This document shows, in pieces, positions 32,015 through 40,762 of a stretch of 48,458 nt of DNA. Made by a program: the position numbers and the translations under genes. The notes under the pieces were generated by a model. That model did not search any database. It worked only from the letters and a program-made list of their open reading frames with translations, and was not told the DNA's origin. The stretch comes from Candidatus Hydrogenedentota bacterium (GTDB lineage Bacteria; Hydrogenedentota; Hydrogenedentia; Hydrogenedentales; SLHB01): the NCBI GenBank assembly GCA_016215105.1, contig JACRLJ010000003.1:27597-76054 (forward strand). Direction: 5' to 3'. Each line of letters opens with the position of its first letter. The first letter of the stretch is position 1.

Positions 32015-34468
32015 GTGAACCGGCCAATGCTATGGGTGGGTGTGGCGTTCGCCGCCGGCACCTTCGCCGCCGCCCAAGGGTTTTGCGCCGGCCTCCTCGT
32101 TCCCGTTCTTCTCCAACTCGCCGGATTGGCGGCGCCGCAGCTCATTCGAAAACGCATCGATCTGCGCACTGTGAGCGTTGTCCTCTGCTTTTTCGGACTG
32201 GGCGCGTTTCTGTGGAATCTGCGCATGTCCGGCCCGCCCGGCGACCCGCTCAGCCGTTACGCAATCGACCATCCAGGCGAGAGTCTCGCACTCGAAGGCC
32301 GGATTCGCGCCACCAACATCATGCTGGCGGACGGCAAGTATACATCGTTCGAACTAGCGGTGGACCGCGTTACTGCACGAGGCCAAACGTTCGCGTTGGA
32401 AGGCCACATCCTCGTACGTTGGGCCAAGACAACAGGCGCCTTGCTTGCCGACCAGCAGGTTCGAATTACTGGTGTAGTGGACCAGAACATCGGTCACGTC
32501 AATCCCGATATCGGCGATTTCGAGGAGTATTACCGCAGCAAGGGCATCCAGAGCGTTACGCACATCTACGGCGAGAAGGCCGTCGAACACCTTGGGCCGC
32601 CTCGCCGGACGTCGCTGGCCTACTGGGCTTCTCGCCTGCGCAACTATCAGGCGGAACGCCTCCACGCGTGTTTGCCCTCCGATATCGAGCACTTTGTGTT
32701 CGCGGTATGGCTGGGCGATCGCGTCGGCATGGCGGACACGGAATACCAGTCCTACGTCGAATCCGGAACTGCACATATCCTGTCCGTTTCCGGCATTCAC
32801 ATGGCCATCGTGTTCACCACGTTTGCGTTTCTGGTCCGAATGTACGTGCGCAGCCGCAGACTGCGAAGCGTTCTTGCGCTTGTGGTCGTGCTGATGTTCA
32901 CCGTCATGTCCGGCGCGCGGCTGGCGACAGTCCGATCCGCGGTTATGATCGCGGCGTACCTGATGTACGACTTCTTTGAGCGCGAACCCGACGCAAAGAC
33001 GGCGCTGAGTTGGTCCGGTCTGCTGGTGCTGCTCGCGGACCCAACCAGTCTGTTCGACGCCGGATTCCAGCTTTCGTTTCTCAGCGTTGCGTCCATCCTC
33101 ATCTATTCCGAATCATTCACCAAGGCTCTCGAACCCGCCCCGCGCATCGTGCGATCAGCCGTCGGCGTCTCACTGGCAGCCCAATTGCTTCCCTTACCGC
33201 TTGCGCTCCGCATCTTCCACCTGATTCCTCTCGTGGCTCCGCTGGCCAACCTGTTCATTGTCCCGCTCCTGAGCGGAGTACTCTGGCTCACGTTCGCCAC
33301 GGCCTTTTTCGCCATGTTCTCCCACGATGTGGGGCTGATTTTTGGCAACGCGCTGGCGCCGCTCGTCTATTTGATCCGTTATGTCGCGGGCCTCACTGCG
33401 CAGAGTGTCCTCTTGCCGAGTCCGACGCTTGTGGCCATGGCAATCTACTGGGGGACGGTTGTCTGGCTGGGGCTCGCTCCAGTTGCCAAGGAATCGTGGC
33501 CGACCCGCGCAGGCGTTGGCCTGCTTTTGTTTACTCTGATGGTACTGTGCTGGCAGCCCCTCAGCGCGCAGCCGCGCGTCGTCTTCCTCGATGTCGGGCA
33601 CGGCGACGCCACGTTCGTTCAGACTCCCGGCGGCACAACATTGGTGATTGATGGCGGAGATCGCTACAGCACATTGGACTACGGGGCGCGCGTTGTCGCG
33701 CCGTACCTCTGGGCCAATCATCTGACCAGCGTGGACTATGTCGTGGCTACCCACCCCGACAAAGACCACATTGGAGGCCTGCTCTATGTGCTCCAGCAAT
33801 TTCGCGTTGGAACTGTGATCATGGGCGCCGTCGCCACCGGCGACCCGCTCGAAGCGGAGCTGCTTGAACTCTGCCGGTGGCGGAATATCCCCGTCTGGCG
33901 CGTCCAGCGCGGTGAGGAGATTCCCGTCGAAGGCGCGACGCTTAGCGTTCTGCATCCAACTGCAACGTGGTCCGACGCCAGCGGGATAAACAATACGAGC
34001 GTCGTCCTGCGGCTGGCTTGGCCGGGGTTATCCGTACTTTTTGCCGGTGACATCGAACGGCTCGCGGAAAACTCCCTTGAACCCGGAGCGTTCCAGGCCG
34101 ATATCGTTCGAGCGCCGCATCACGGTTCGAAGACCTCGAGTTCGCCGTCGTTCGTGCGCGGTGTGGGGGCGCGCCACGTCATCCTGTCGACCGGTCCCAT
34201 GTCGGGCCGCACGATCACCGATCCGGATGTCGTTCAACGCTATGTGGATCAGGGCGCGAGTGTATGGCGGACCGACTTCGACGGGGGCATCACTGTCACA
34301 ACCAAGGACGGCGAGTTGCTTCTGGAAGGCGCCCGGGAACGGCGCGGCTATCTCGTGCGGCCTTCCGGCCAGTCAAACTCCCCGATTGACATCACCGGAT
34401 CGATTCCGGGGCCTTATCTTGTACGGGTCGGAGGCCCGCGGCGACGCCACTCCGGAAAGCGACATTGA
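32015..34468 (+). CDS. comEC: ComEC/Rec2-family DNA-uptake channel
   Basis: The 817-residue product has N-terminal transmembrane helices and a DUF4131-like region (about 1-170). The central multi-pass Competence domain begins near FVFAVWLGDRVGM and contains HILSVSGIHMAIV. A C-terminal metallo-beta-lactamase-like domain has DVGHGDATFVQTPGG and T-H580-P-D582-K-D584-H585. It would transport single-stranded DNA across the inner membrane. GTG 32015 follows AAGGGGGTG. The last 35 or so residues after YLVRPS are atypical and lie over the start of the downstream MNT gene, suggesting a shifted stop codon. Confidence 0.94.
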   Translation: MNRPMLWVGVAFAAGTFAAAQGFCAGLLVPVLLQLAGLAAPQLIRKRIDLRTVSVVLCFFGLGAFLWNLRMSGPPGDPLSRYAIDHPGESLALEGRIRATNIMLADGKYTSFELAVDRVTARGQTFALEGHILVRWAKTTGALLADQQVRITGVVDQNIGHVNPDIGDFEEYYRSKGIQSVTHIYGEKAVEHLGPPRRTSLAYWASRLRNYQAERLHACLPSDIEHFVFAVWLGDRVGMADTEYQSYVESGTAHILSVSGIHMAIVFTTFAFLVRMYVRSRRLRSVLALVVVLMFTVMSGARLATVRSAVMIAAYLMYDFFEREPDAKTALSWSGLLVLLADPTSLFDAGFQLSFLSVASILIYSESFTKALEPAPRIVRSAVGVSLAAQLLPLPLALRIFHLIPLVAPLANLFIVPLLSGVLWLTFATAFFAMFSHDVGLIFGNALAPLVYLIRYVAGLTAQSVLLPSPTLVAMAIYWGTVVWLGLAPVAKESWPTRAGVGLLLFTLMVLCWQPLSAQPRVVFLDVGHGDATFVQTPGGTTLVIDGGDRYSTLDYGARVVAPYLWANHLTSVDYVVATHPDKDHIGGLLYVLQQFRVGTVIMGAVATGDPLEAELLELCRWRNIPVWRVQRGEEIPVEGATLSVLHPTATWSDASGINNTSVVLRLAWPGLSVLFAGDIERLAENSLEPGAFQADIVRAPHHGSKTSSSPSFVRGVGARHVILSTGPMSGRTITDPDVVQRYVDQGASVWRTDFDGGITVTTKDGELLLEGARERRGYLVRPSGQSNSPIDITGSIPGPYLVRVGGPRRRHSGKRH

Positions 34469-34658
34469 TTTGTTGCTCTTGTTGCGCGGGCCAGTGCGTC
34501 AATGGGACGATGCCTACGATGCGAATCTGGCAATAAGCGACCTGCAAGGCAGCGTAGATAGCCGGATGATACATCCCATACCCGTGGACGAGTTGGACTA
34601 CCGCGAAGAGAAGTACGCCCTGTATCGCACCGTGAAACGGGAGGGAATACCCGCGTGA
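34386..34658 (+). CDS. Minimal nucleotidyltransferase (MNT, MntA-like antitoxin)
   Basis: A 90-residue frame contains the nucleotidyltransferase signature GSEARGDATPESDIDLLLL (GSx10DxD type), followed by a small alpha/beta remainder ending KREGIPA. MNT proteins modify and neutralise HEPN toxins, and a HEPN gene follows with a 4-bp overlap (GTGA). The only near in-frame start is TTG 34386, without a recognisable ribosome site. The first helix seen in most MNTs is missing or lies inside comEC. The frame overlaps comEC by 83 bp, so expression may depend on coupling, or the 5' end may be damaged. Confidence 0.75.
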   Translation: MTSPDRFRGLILYGSEARGDATPESDIDLLLLLRGPVRQWDDAYDANLAISDLQGSVDSRMIHPIPVDELDYREEKYALYRTVKREGIPA

Positions 34659-35065
34659 ACGATCTTGCGCGTGCGTTCTGGCTGCGCGCCATTCGGGCTT
34701 TGGCTACTGCCTCAAGCGTTACACAATCGGATCCGGACTGTGCCGCGTCAAGGGCGTATTACGCGGCATTCTACGGTGTATCGGCTCTATTCGCCCTCCA
34801 AGACAGGCTGTTCAAGAAGCACACTGCCGTCCAGGCTGCGGTTCATCGGGAGTTAGTCAGCAGCGGGCGCTGGTCGAAAGAACTCGGCGCGCAGTATTCG
34901 AGTCTCCTCGAATCACGCGAAATCGGAGACTATGGTTTGATGGAAAGCATGACTTCTGCGAGTGCGGAGAAAGCCGTTCGCGCAGCGCAATGCATTCTGC
35001 AGGCCGTACAATCGATGTGCCCTGAATTGGCGGATGACATACCTTCCCTGGAGTCATCGCCCTAG
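34655..35065 (+). CDS. HEPN-domain protein (UPF0332/PF05168-like), partner of MNT
   Basis: The 136-residue helical protein has the family hallmarks SRAYYAAFYGVSALF (about 32-46) and SREIGDYG. GTG 34655 overlaps the MNT stop by 4 bp and is preceded by GGGAGGG. HEPN proteins paired with MNT act as RNase-type toxins or as nucleotide-binding partners. An R-x4-H (R51-H56) is present but not at the usual C-terminal helix position, so nuclease activity is uncertain. The pair resembles a chromosomal toxin-antitoxin module; a defence role is possible but unproven. Confidence 0.82.
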   Translation: MNDLARAFWLRAIRALATASSVTQSDPDCAASRAYYAAFYGVSALFALQDRLFKKHTAVQAAVHRELVSSGRWSKELGAQYSSLLESREIGDYGLMESMTSASAEKAVRAAQCILQAVQSMCPELADDIPSLESSP

Positions 35066-35121
35066 TTTTCTACCCTGCGTGATTGCTATGATCACGCTTT
35101 CTCAACCCAAGGAGACTCACC

Positions 35122-35946
35122 ATGACCATCGTTTCTCTCATCGCAGCCATAGCTGTGGCCGCGAGCCCCGCCGTCTTTAGTCCCGAACTGCCCATCAAAC
35201 CGCCCAAGCACGGCGGGGTGTACGTCATGGCCCACCGTGGCGCGCACCAGGGCATCCCGGAAAACACGCTGGCGGCCTACCAGAAAGGCATTGACCTTGG
35301 CGTGGACTTCGTCGAGATCGACATTCGCACGACCAAGGACGGAAAGTATGTGAGTTGTCACAACGCCACAGTTGACTCGTATACCAACGGCACCGGCACG
35401 GGCAAGGTCCGCGATCATACGCTGGAAGAGTTGCGGGCAATGGATTTCGGAAGCCGTGTCGGCCCGCAGTTCAAAGGTACGAAGATTCCCACCTTTGAGG
35501 AGATCTTGAACCTCTGCAAAGGCAAGGTCGGTATCTATCTCGATTTCAAAGACGCCGACATGGCCGAAGTAGCCAAGATCATCAAAGATCACGGAATGGA
35601 GCACGAAGTCGTCTGGTACCTGTACAAGGAGCAGGCCAAACAATTGCAGAAGATCGCGCCGGACTGCATTCCAATGCCCGATCCCGGCCCGGAGAGCGGT
35701 CTGGCCGACCTGATCAAGGAAACGCACCCGCGCATCATTGCCTCGTCGATGGACGACTGCTCAAAGACGTATGTCGAGACCTGCCACGCGGCCAAGGCGA
35801 TTGTTGTCGCCGACTGCATGCCCAACGACCCGAAAGTGTGGGAAAAGGCCATGAGTTGGGACTTGGATGGCCTTCAAACGGATAACCCAGCGGAGTTGAT
35901 CGCGTGGCTGGATAAGAACCCCAAAGCCAAACCATTCAAGCCATGA
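35122..35946 (+). CDS. Secreted glycerophosphodiester phosphodiesterase
   Basis: The 274-residue product has a signal peptide (about 1-18) and a GDPD TIM-barrel: H38-R39 (VMAHRGAHQG), E47-N48 (PENT), metal ligands E65 and D67 (VEIDIRTTKDG) and H80 (SCHN). It hydrolyses glycerophosphodiesters to glycerol-3-phosphate and an alcohol outside the cytoplasm. AAGGAG precedes ATG 35122 at good spacing. It overlaps the next gene by 4 bp, so the two are coupled. Confidence 0.93.
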   Translation: MTIVSLIAAIAVAASPAVFSPELPIKPPKHGGVYVMAHRGAHQGIPENTLAAYQKGIDLGVDFVEIDIRTTKDGKYVSCHNATVDSYTNGTGTGKVRDHTLEELRAMDFGSRVGPQFKGTKIPTFEEILNLCKGKVGIYLDFKDADMAEVAKIIKDHGMEHEVVWYLYKEQAKQLQKIAPDCIPMPDPGPESGLADLIKETHPRIIASSMDDCSKTYVETCHAAKAIVVADCMPNDPKVWEKAMSWDLDGLQTDNPAELIAWLDKNPKAKPFKP

Positions 35947-38252
35947 GCCTGGTCTGGGCGTGCGCCCTGTTTAGCCTCGTGACCGCGCCCGACCTCAGTA
36001 TCGAGCCGCCGCTCGATCCGATCTCGGGAACCTTCACCACGGTCGCGTATTGGCGCGGCGCTACGCCACCGGCCTCGGTTGCGTTTCAGCTTGCCAACGC
36101 CACAAGCCATGTGGTCTGGCAAGATTCGACGGAGTTTTCCTCGCCGCTGCGGCGCGCGGCGTTGCGATGTGATACCGGCGCGATAGCCGATGGCGCGTAT
36201 ACGCTGACCGCGAAGGCGGGCGATCAATCTGCATCCGTTACTTTGACACTCCGGCAAGGCCGCGAAAGCCTGCCGGAGTGTCGGCCTTTCCGAAGCCGTA
36301 TGCTGTGGATGCCCATGACCGGGTACACCGACACGCAACTCGACGACGCCGCCAGTGCGGGTTACGACACGCTCTTTACCAAAGTTGCGCCGCCGTATGC
36401 GGGCCCCGGCGTCCCGCTCGATTTCACGGAGGCCGACGGTCTTATCAAGAAGGCCCAGGCGCGCGGCATGAAAGCAGTGGTCGGCTGGCTGCTCTGGGTA
36501 GGCCTGCCCCCGGGCCAGTTCGGACTCGCGCGCGCGGATGGCTCGCAGATAGCCAATCAAATCGACCCCTGTTGCGACGCCGCGATGGCGCAAGTGAAGG
36601 CCTACGCCGAACAGTTGCTCGACCATTACATGGGCTGCCGCGACATCATCGCGCTGACCCCTACCTGGGGCATCTACGGCGAGGCGGGGTACACGGAATT
36701 CAACAGCGGCTACTCGCTGTACGCGCTCGAGAAGTTCAATCGCTGGCTCGTCGCGCGCGGCGAGGCGCAGGTCGCGAAATTGCCCGACGCTTCGGACGCG
36801 TACCATTGGCTCCTCTGGCATCGGTTCCGCTTCGAGTACCTGCCTCAAGTGTGGGGCGAATTCAACGGCCACCTGAAGCGCCTCGAACCGAACGGCGTCA
36901 AGATTGGCGCGTGGCAGGAAATCTACAACGGCCACATGTACGACCTCGCGTTGAGCGAGGCGCCCGGCGCGGACTTCGCTATCAACGAGATGTGTTTCCC
37001 TTGGGGTATGACCTACGACCAGCCCAAGGCCATCGGCGAAACCATGGGAATCCGCTACAAGTGCAATGCGTACACCGACTACAAGGACTACTATCTCCCG
37101 CTAATCGCGCGGAAGTGGGCCGAAGGCCAGCAAGCCATTGGCTGTCAACTCTCGAACTCCTACGCGGAAGAGAATTACGCGTGGCAATCCGGCACGGCCG
37201 CCCGCCTCGAATTTGACCGCTGGGAGGACCAGTTCGCGCCGGTTATCCGCCGCGTTCGCGACACCGTCGTGATTGACGAGTCCGCCGATGTGGCCTACGT
37301 GCAGATGACCTATCCCGCAGCGATTTACCCTGACGCCGGGAACACCGTAACCGACATCAATCTGTACGAAATCGTCTTGCGCATGTACGGTGTGGCCTAC
37401 GACCGCATTCCCATCACGCGCCTGTCGCGTCTGCGCGCCGCGGACCTCGCCAAGTACAAACTCATCGTTTTTCCTGGCGCCTGGTATCTGGATGACGCGA
37501 TGTGGCTGAAACTCAAGGCGTCCGGCGCCAACGTTCTCGTTACTGGCGGCGCCATGCAAGCGGGTGACGGCGGCATCATCGCTGACGGCGGCGTGCGTTC
37601 CCTCGACGGTCTCAACCTCGAATACGGGAAAACCGCCGGTGGCGACCCGGAAATCGCGCCCGGATGTCCGGAATCGTTTTCGCGCGACATCGCCGAGTTC
37701 CTACGGCAGACACCCGTGGCGCTTCCCGCCGACATCGGGATCAGCAATCTCGCTAATGCCGAGACGCTGCTATCGCTGGGCGGAAGACCGTGGCTTGCGC
37801 GAAGCGGGGCGTTCCACTTCATTAGCAACCGCATGCTCTACGCCTGCGCCTACGATCCCCAACGCGTTATCCCTAAACTCAGCGGATCAAAAGATCCTTC
37901 GGCCAACGAGGGGGACCCCTGGGGCCTCGCGTCATCCGCCAGCCCAGCCAATCGCCTTGGCGAGTTGATCCTGCGCAACGTTGTTGAATCCAGCGGCGCC
38001 ACCATCCGTATTTCCGATCCGCTGCCCCGCATGTCGAGTCCTTACCTCGGCGACCATGTCGAACGCATCAACGTTACCGGCAACATCGCCGTCAACCTCG
38101 ACAAGGAAGCGCATACAGTTTCCATAGTGTGTGCGCGCCCCGTAACGAATTTTCCGTGTGCGGCCGACGGAACGCGCTGGAAGGCGCAAGTCACCATTCC
38201 CGCCTACGATTTTGTGGCTTTGACCTATGATGACGCCGGGGCCGCCCGTTAA
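35943..38252 (+). CDS. Large secreted glycoside-hydrolase-like protein (GH42-like architecture)
   Basis: The 769-residue product has a short signal-like N-terminus and an Ig-like domain (about 15-105). A TIM-barrel-like region (about 115-430) has candidate catalytic glutamates E247 (WGIYGEAGY) and E349 (INEMCFPWG). An alpha/beta region resembling the GH42 trimerisation/GATase-like domain follows (KLIVFPGAWYLDDAMWLKLK, then VLVTGG), and then a beta-rich C-terminus. The domain order suggests a beta-galactosidase-like or related hydrolase. The exact family and substrate are inference. It is translationally coupled to the phosphodiesterase gene. Confidence 0.75.
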   Translation: MSLVWACALFSLVTAPDLSIEPPLDPISGTFTTVAYWRGATPPASVAFQLANATSHVVWQDSTEFSSPLRRAALRCDTGAIADGAYTLTAKAGDQSASVTLTLRQGRESLPECRPFRSRMLWMPMTGYTDTQLDDAASAGYDTLFTKVAPPYAGPGVPLDFTEADGLIKKAQARGMKAVVGWLLWVGLPPGQFGLARADGSQIANQIDPCCDAAMAQVKAYAEQLLDHYMGCRDIIALTPTWGIYGEAGYTEFNSGYSLYALEKFNRWLVARGEAQVAKLPDASDAYHWLLWHRFRFEYLPQVWGEFNGHLKRLEPNGVKIGAWQEIYNGHMYDLALSEAPGADFAINEMCFPWGMTYDQPKAIGETMGIRYKCNAYTDYKDYYLPLIARKWAEGQQAIGCQLSNSYAEENYAWQSGTAARLEFDRWEDQFAPVIRRVRDTVVIDESADVAYVQMTYPAAIYPDAGNTVTDINLYEIVLRMYGVAYDRIPITRLSRLRAADLAKYKLIVFPGAWYLDDAMWLKLKASGANVLVTGGAMQAGDGGIIADGGVRSLDGLNLEYGKTAGGDPEIAPGCPESFSRDIAEFLRQTPVALPADIGISNLANAETLLSLGGRPWLARSGAFHFISNRMLYACAYDPQRVIPKLSGSKDPSANEGDPWGLASSASPANRLGELILRNVVESSGATIRISDPLPRMSSPYLGDHVERINVTGNIAVNLDKEAHTVSIVCARPVTNFPCAADGTRWKAQVTIPAYDFVALTYDDAGAAR

Positions 38253-38291
38253 CGTTCTTGCACTCGCCACACCTTCCCAAGTGCGCCTAGA

Positions 38292-38463
38292 GTAGACGCG
38301 CCGTCTCGCCGCGTCAGCCTGAGCGTGATGGACCTCATCCACTCGCCACAGCTACCCGTGTGAAGTTTTCTCTCCAATGCGTCTCTGACGACGCGCCCAG
38401 AATAGCCGTCGCGGCTTGCGATCCTACTGGCGCCCCGGTGACGCGGCGAGACGGCGCGTCTAC
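38292..38463. repeat. 172-bp element with perfect 25-bp terminal inverted repeats
   Basis: Positions 38292-38316 and 38439-38463 are exact reverse complements (25 of 25); the left arm begins GTAGACGCGCCGTCTCGCC. Similarity extends outward with about 12 of 15 matches (GCGCC at 38283 facing GGGCGC at 38467). The 122-nt interior has no ORF. The element lies in the 439-bp spacer between the glycoside-hydrolase-like gene and the membrane-protein cluster. It could be a MITE-like repeat or a bidirectional terminator. Nothing else convincing lies in 38253-38691 apart from the strong ribosome site of the next gene. Confidence 0.75.
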
Positions 38464-38691
38464 CTTGGGCGCAACGGTCTCATACCCCCGCCGCCACCTT
38501 TCCCAGTGCCCTCACCTGACCTCGGCTTTCTTGCTTTCGCATCGCGCGATCTCTATTCTTTTTCCGAGGATGCGAATCGGGCAGGAAGCGGGGCGTAATC
38601 CAGCGGCAATTGCCCCGCCTTCCGTAGTTCCAACACCGATGCGCGTCGTTTGGGTTTTGCATGCAGAGTACTATGAGCGAGGGGAGGCGCG

Positions 38692-39447
38692 ATGGACTGG
38701 TATTACGTCGAAAACGGCGCCCAACAGGGGCCAATCAACGACACGGAATTCCGTGACCTGCAGGCGAAAAGTGTAATCACTCCCAATACACTCGTCTGGC
38801 GCGCGGGCATGGCCGAATGGCTGCCATTGGCGCGGATTCAAGGTCTGGACGCCGCCGTGACTCCTGAAACCGCCGAGCAGCACGGCATGGCCGCCTGCGC
38901 GGAATGCGGGGCCCTGTTTCCGCAGGAGGATATGATCTCCTTCCGGAACTCGTGGATCTGCGCTACCTGCAAGCCCGTGTTCTTCCAGCGCCTCAAGGAA
39001 GGCGCCGCGTTGCCCGGCCAATTGGTCTATGCCGGATTCTGGATACGATTCGGCGCCGCGTTCATTGATGGGATCATTCTGATCGCGGTCGGAACCCTGA
39101 CCAATCTCGCGGTATCCGCCGTTACCCAATTCTTTTCGTCCGATGCCGTTTACTTTGGCTCCATGTTCTTATCCATTCTCTTGAATCAGTCCGTGGATAT
39201 CGCATACCAAACTTGGTTCATCGGCCGGTTTGGCGCGACGCCCGGCAAGATGGCGCTGGGTCTCAAAGTGGTACGGCCGGATGGAGAACCCATGACCTAC
39301 ATGCGCGCGTTTGGCCGCGCCGGCGCCAAGATCGTCAGCGGCATCATACTGAATATCGGCTACATTATGGCCGGGTTTGATGAAGAGAAACGCGCGCTCC
39401 ACGATCGGATGTGCGACACGCGCGTCATACGGACACGGCAGTCATGA
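38692..39447 (+). CDS. GYF-like and RDD-domain membrane protein
   Basis: The 251-residue product begins with a GYF_2-type domain (MDWYYVENGAQQGPINDTEF). A four-cysteine zinc knuckle follows (CAECGALFP with WICATC, about 68-101). An RDD membrane domain (about 110-245) has Arg/Asp-containing helices and RFGATPGKMALGLKVV. GGGGAGG lies just upstream of ATG 38692, and it heads the cluster. RDD proteins are poorly understood membrane proteins, some of them transporters. A second RDD protein closes the cluster at 47800-48393. Confidence 0.88.
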   Translation: MDWYYVENGAQQGPINDTEFRDLQAKSVITPNTLVWRAGMAEWLPLARIQGLDAAVTPETAEQHGMAACAECGALFPQEDMISFRNSWICATCKPVFFQRLKEGAALPGQLVYAGFWIRFGAAFIDGIILIAVGTLTNLAVSAVTQFFSSDAVYFGSMFLSILLNQSVDIAYQTWFIGRFGATPGKMALGLKVVRPDGEPMTYMRAFGRAGAKIVSGIILNIGYIMAGFDEEKRALHDRMCDTRVIRTRQS

Positions 39448-40031
39448 CCTCCGTTCTCGTCGAATGCGGCGCATGCCGCGTAGCGCTCGAACCGGTCAAC
39501 ACGCGCGGAATCTCCTCGGCGTGTCCCGTGTGCGGGGCCGCGTTCGAGATGGTGGTGTTTCCATCGCTGTTCGAGCCGCTGGCCGCCGGGACCGCGGGCG
39601 AGCGGCTTCTGACGGACACCGAGAGCAGTTGCTACTACCACACGCAAAAGAAAGCCGTCATTGCGTGCGATGGATGTGGGCGCTTCTTGTGCGCCTTGTG
39701 CGATGTCGAGCTGGGTGACAGCCATCTCTGTCCAGCGTGCATCGAGGCCGGGGCAAAGGGCGGCGCCATGGCGAAACTGGAATCGAGGCGCACCCGGTAC
39801 GACAATATTGCGTTGATGCTTGCGGTGATACCCTTGATCCTCGTCTATCCGACCCTGTTGACCGCGCCCGCGGCCCTCTTTATGTCCATCCGCTACTGGA
39901 ATGCGCCGTCCAGCATAAAGGGGCGCTTGGGAACGCGTGTCCGAATGAGCATTGCACTACTAGTCTCGGCTTTGGAGATTGTCGGCTGGGTAGCGCTCTT
40001 TGGCGCGCTGATCGTGGGGGCGTTTCGATAA
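39444..40031 (+). CDS. Zinc-finger (B-box-like) two-helix membrane protein
   Basis: The 195-residue product overlaps the previous gene by 4 bp (ATGA). An N-terminal CxxC pair (CGAC, CPVC) is followed by a B-box-like zinc module: CYYHTQKKAVIACDGCGRF, then CALC and CPAC. Two transmembrane helices occupy about 130-195. It resembles bacterial membrane proteins annotated as B-box zinc finger proteins. The function is unknown; the domain may bind protein partners at the cytoplasmic face. A related protein is encoded at 41071-41406. Confidence 0.82.
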   Translation: MTSVLVECGACRVALEPVNTRGISSACPVCGAAFEMVVFPSLFEPLAAGTAGERLLTDTESSCYYHTQKKAVIACDGCGRFLCALCDVELGDSHLCPACIEAGAKGGAMAKLESRRTRYDNIALMLAVIPLILVYPTLLTAPAALFMSIRYWNAPSSIKGRLGTRVRMSIALLVSALEIVGWVALFGALIVGAFR

Positions 40032-40762
40032 TGCCCGCGGCATCGAAGACTCCAGAATACGAGAAGCTGACACACGGTGTCCGGCGTTACGTGTCCCCCT
40101 TTGTCGCGCCCCGATACCGCTTATGGCTGGCCAAGGACCACCTGTTGCACATCTGTGACACCGGCTATACGGAGTCCTACAAACGCTTCTATTTTCAGGA
40201 TATTCAGGCCATTGTCGTGTCTGCGACACAAACTGGCAAGCTGCGGAATGTCTTGTTTGGCGTGCTTACTGTGCTGAGCGGTATGTTAGCCTTTTCCGGA
40301 TATCGCTGGTGGGCATGGGACGGCGGCGGTGTGGTATTCGTCGCCGGCGTAGCGGCCTTCTTCTTTCTGATGCTGGTCATTAATATCCTGCGGGGGCCCA
40401 CGTGCCAATGTGTCCTGTACACCGGGGTCCATGCCGAACCGATACGGGCCTTAGACCGTCTCCGTAAAGCGCGGCGAACGCTTCAGCGGCTCCAGCCGCT
40501 CATCGAAGCAGCCCAAGGGGGACTTTCCGACGAGCAACTGGCGGAAAAGCGGGCCGCGTTGTCCGGCGCGACTGCTACGCGCCGCGTCACGCCCCCGTCC
40601 AAGCTCGAGAGCCGTGGGCCGTTGCGGCACGACGAAGGCCGGTGGCACGCGCTGCTCTTGTTGTACGGCACGGATTCAAGAATGCCTTTGACTCCGCGTG
40701 GTACCTTGCCATTCTTCTCTTGGCAATCACCGTGGTGGTCAAGCAGTCGGGCACGGATTTGA
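40031..40762 (+). CDS. PH-like membrane protein, unknown
   Basis: The 243-residue product shares one base with the preceding stop codon. Residues 20-70 look like a small beta-rich PH-like domain (RYRLWLAKDHLLHICDTG). Two transmembrane helices follow (about 75-118), then a short beta segment and a coiled coil (ALDRLRKARRTLQRLQPLI). The last 45 or so residues are atypical (Arg/Pro/Ser-rich) and overlap the next frame by 121 bp, so the true protein may end earlier or be joined to the next frame by a frameshift. The family is not recognised. Confidence 0.65.
   Translation: MPAASKTPEYEKLTHGVRRYVSPFVAPRYRLWLAKDHLLHICDTGYTESYKRFYFQDIQAIVVSATQTGKLRNVLFGVLTVLSGMLAFSGYRWWAWDGGGVVFVAGVAAFFFLMLVINILRGPTCQCVLYTGVHAEPIRALDRLRKARRTLQRLQPLIEAAQGGLSDEQLAEKRAALSGATATRRVTPPSKLESRGPLRHDEGRWHALLLLYGTDSRMPLTPRGTLPFFSWQSPWWSSSRARI

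Noticed and set aside
34386-35065. A broader antiphage defence island around the MNT-HEPN pair
   Set aside because: Neighbouring genes are comEC, a phosphodiesterase and a glycoside-hydrolase-like protein; no restriction, CBASS, retron or CRISPR gene is visible.
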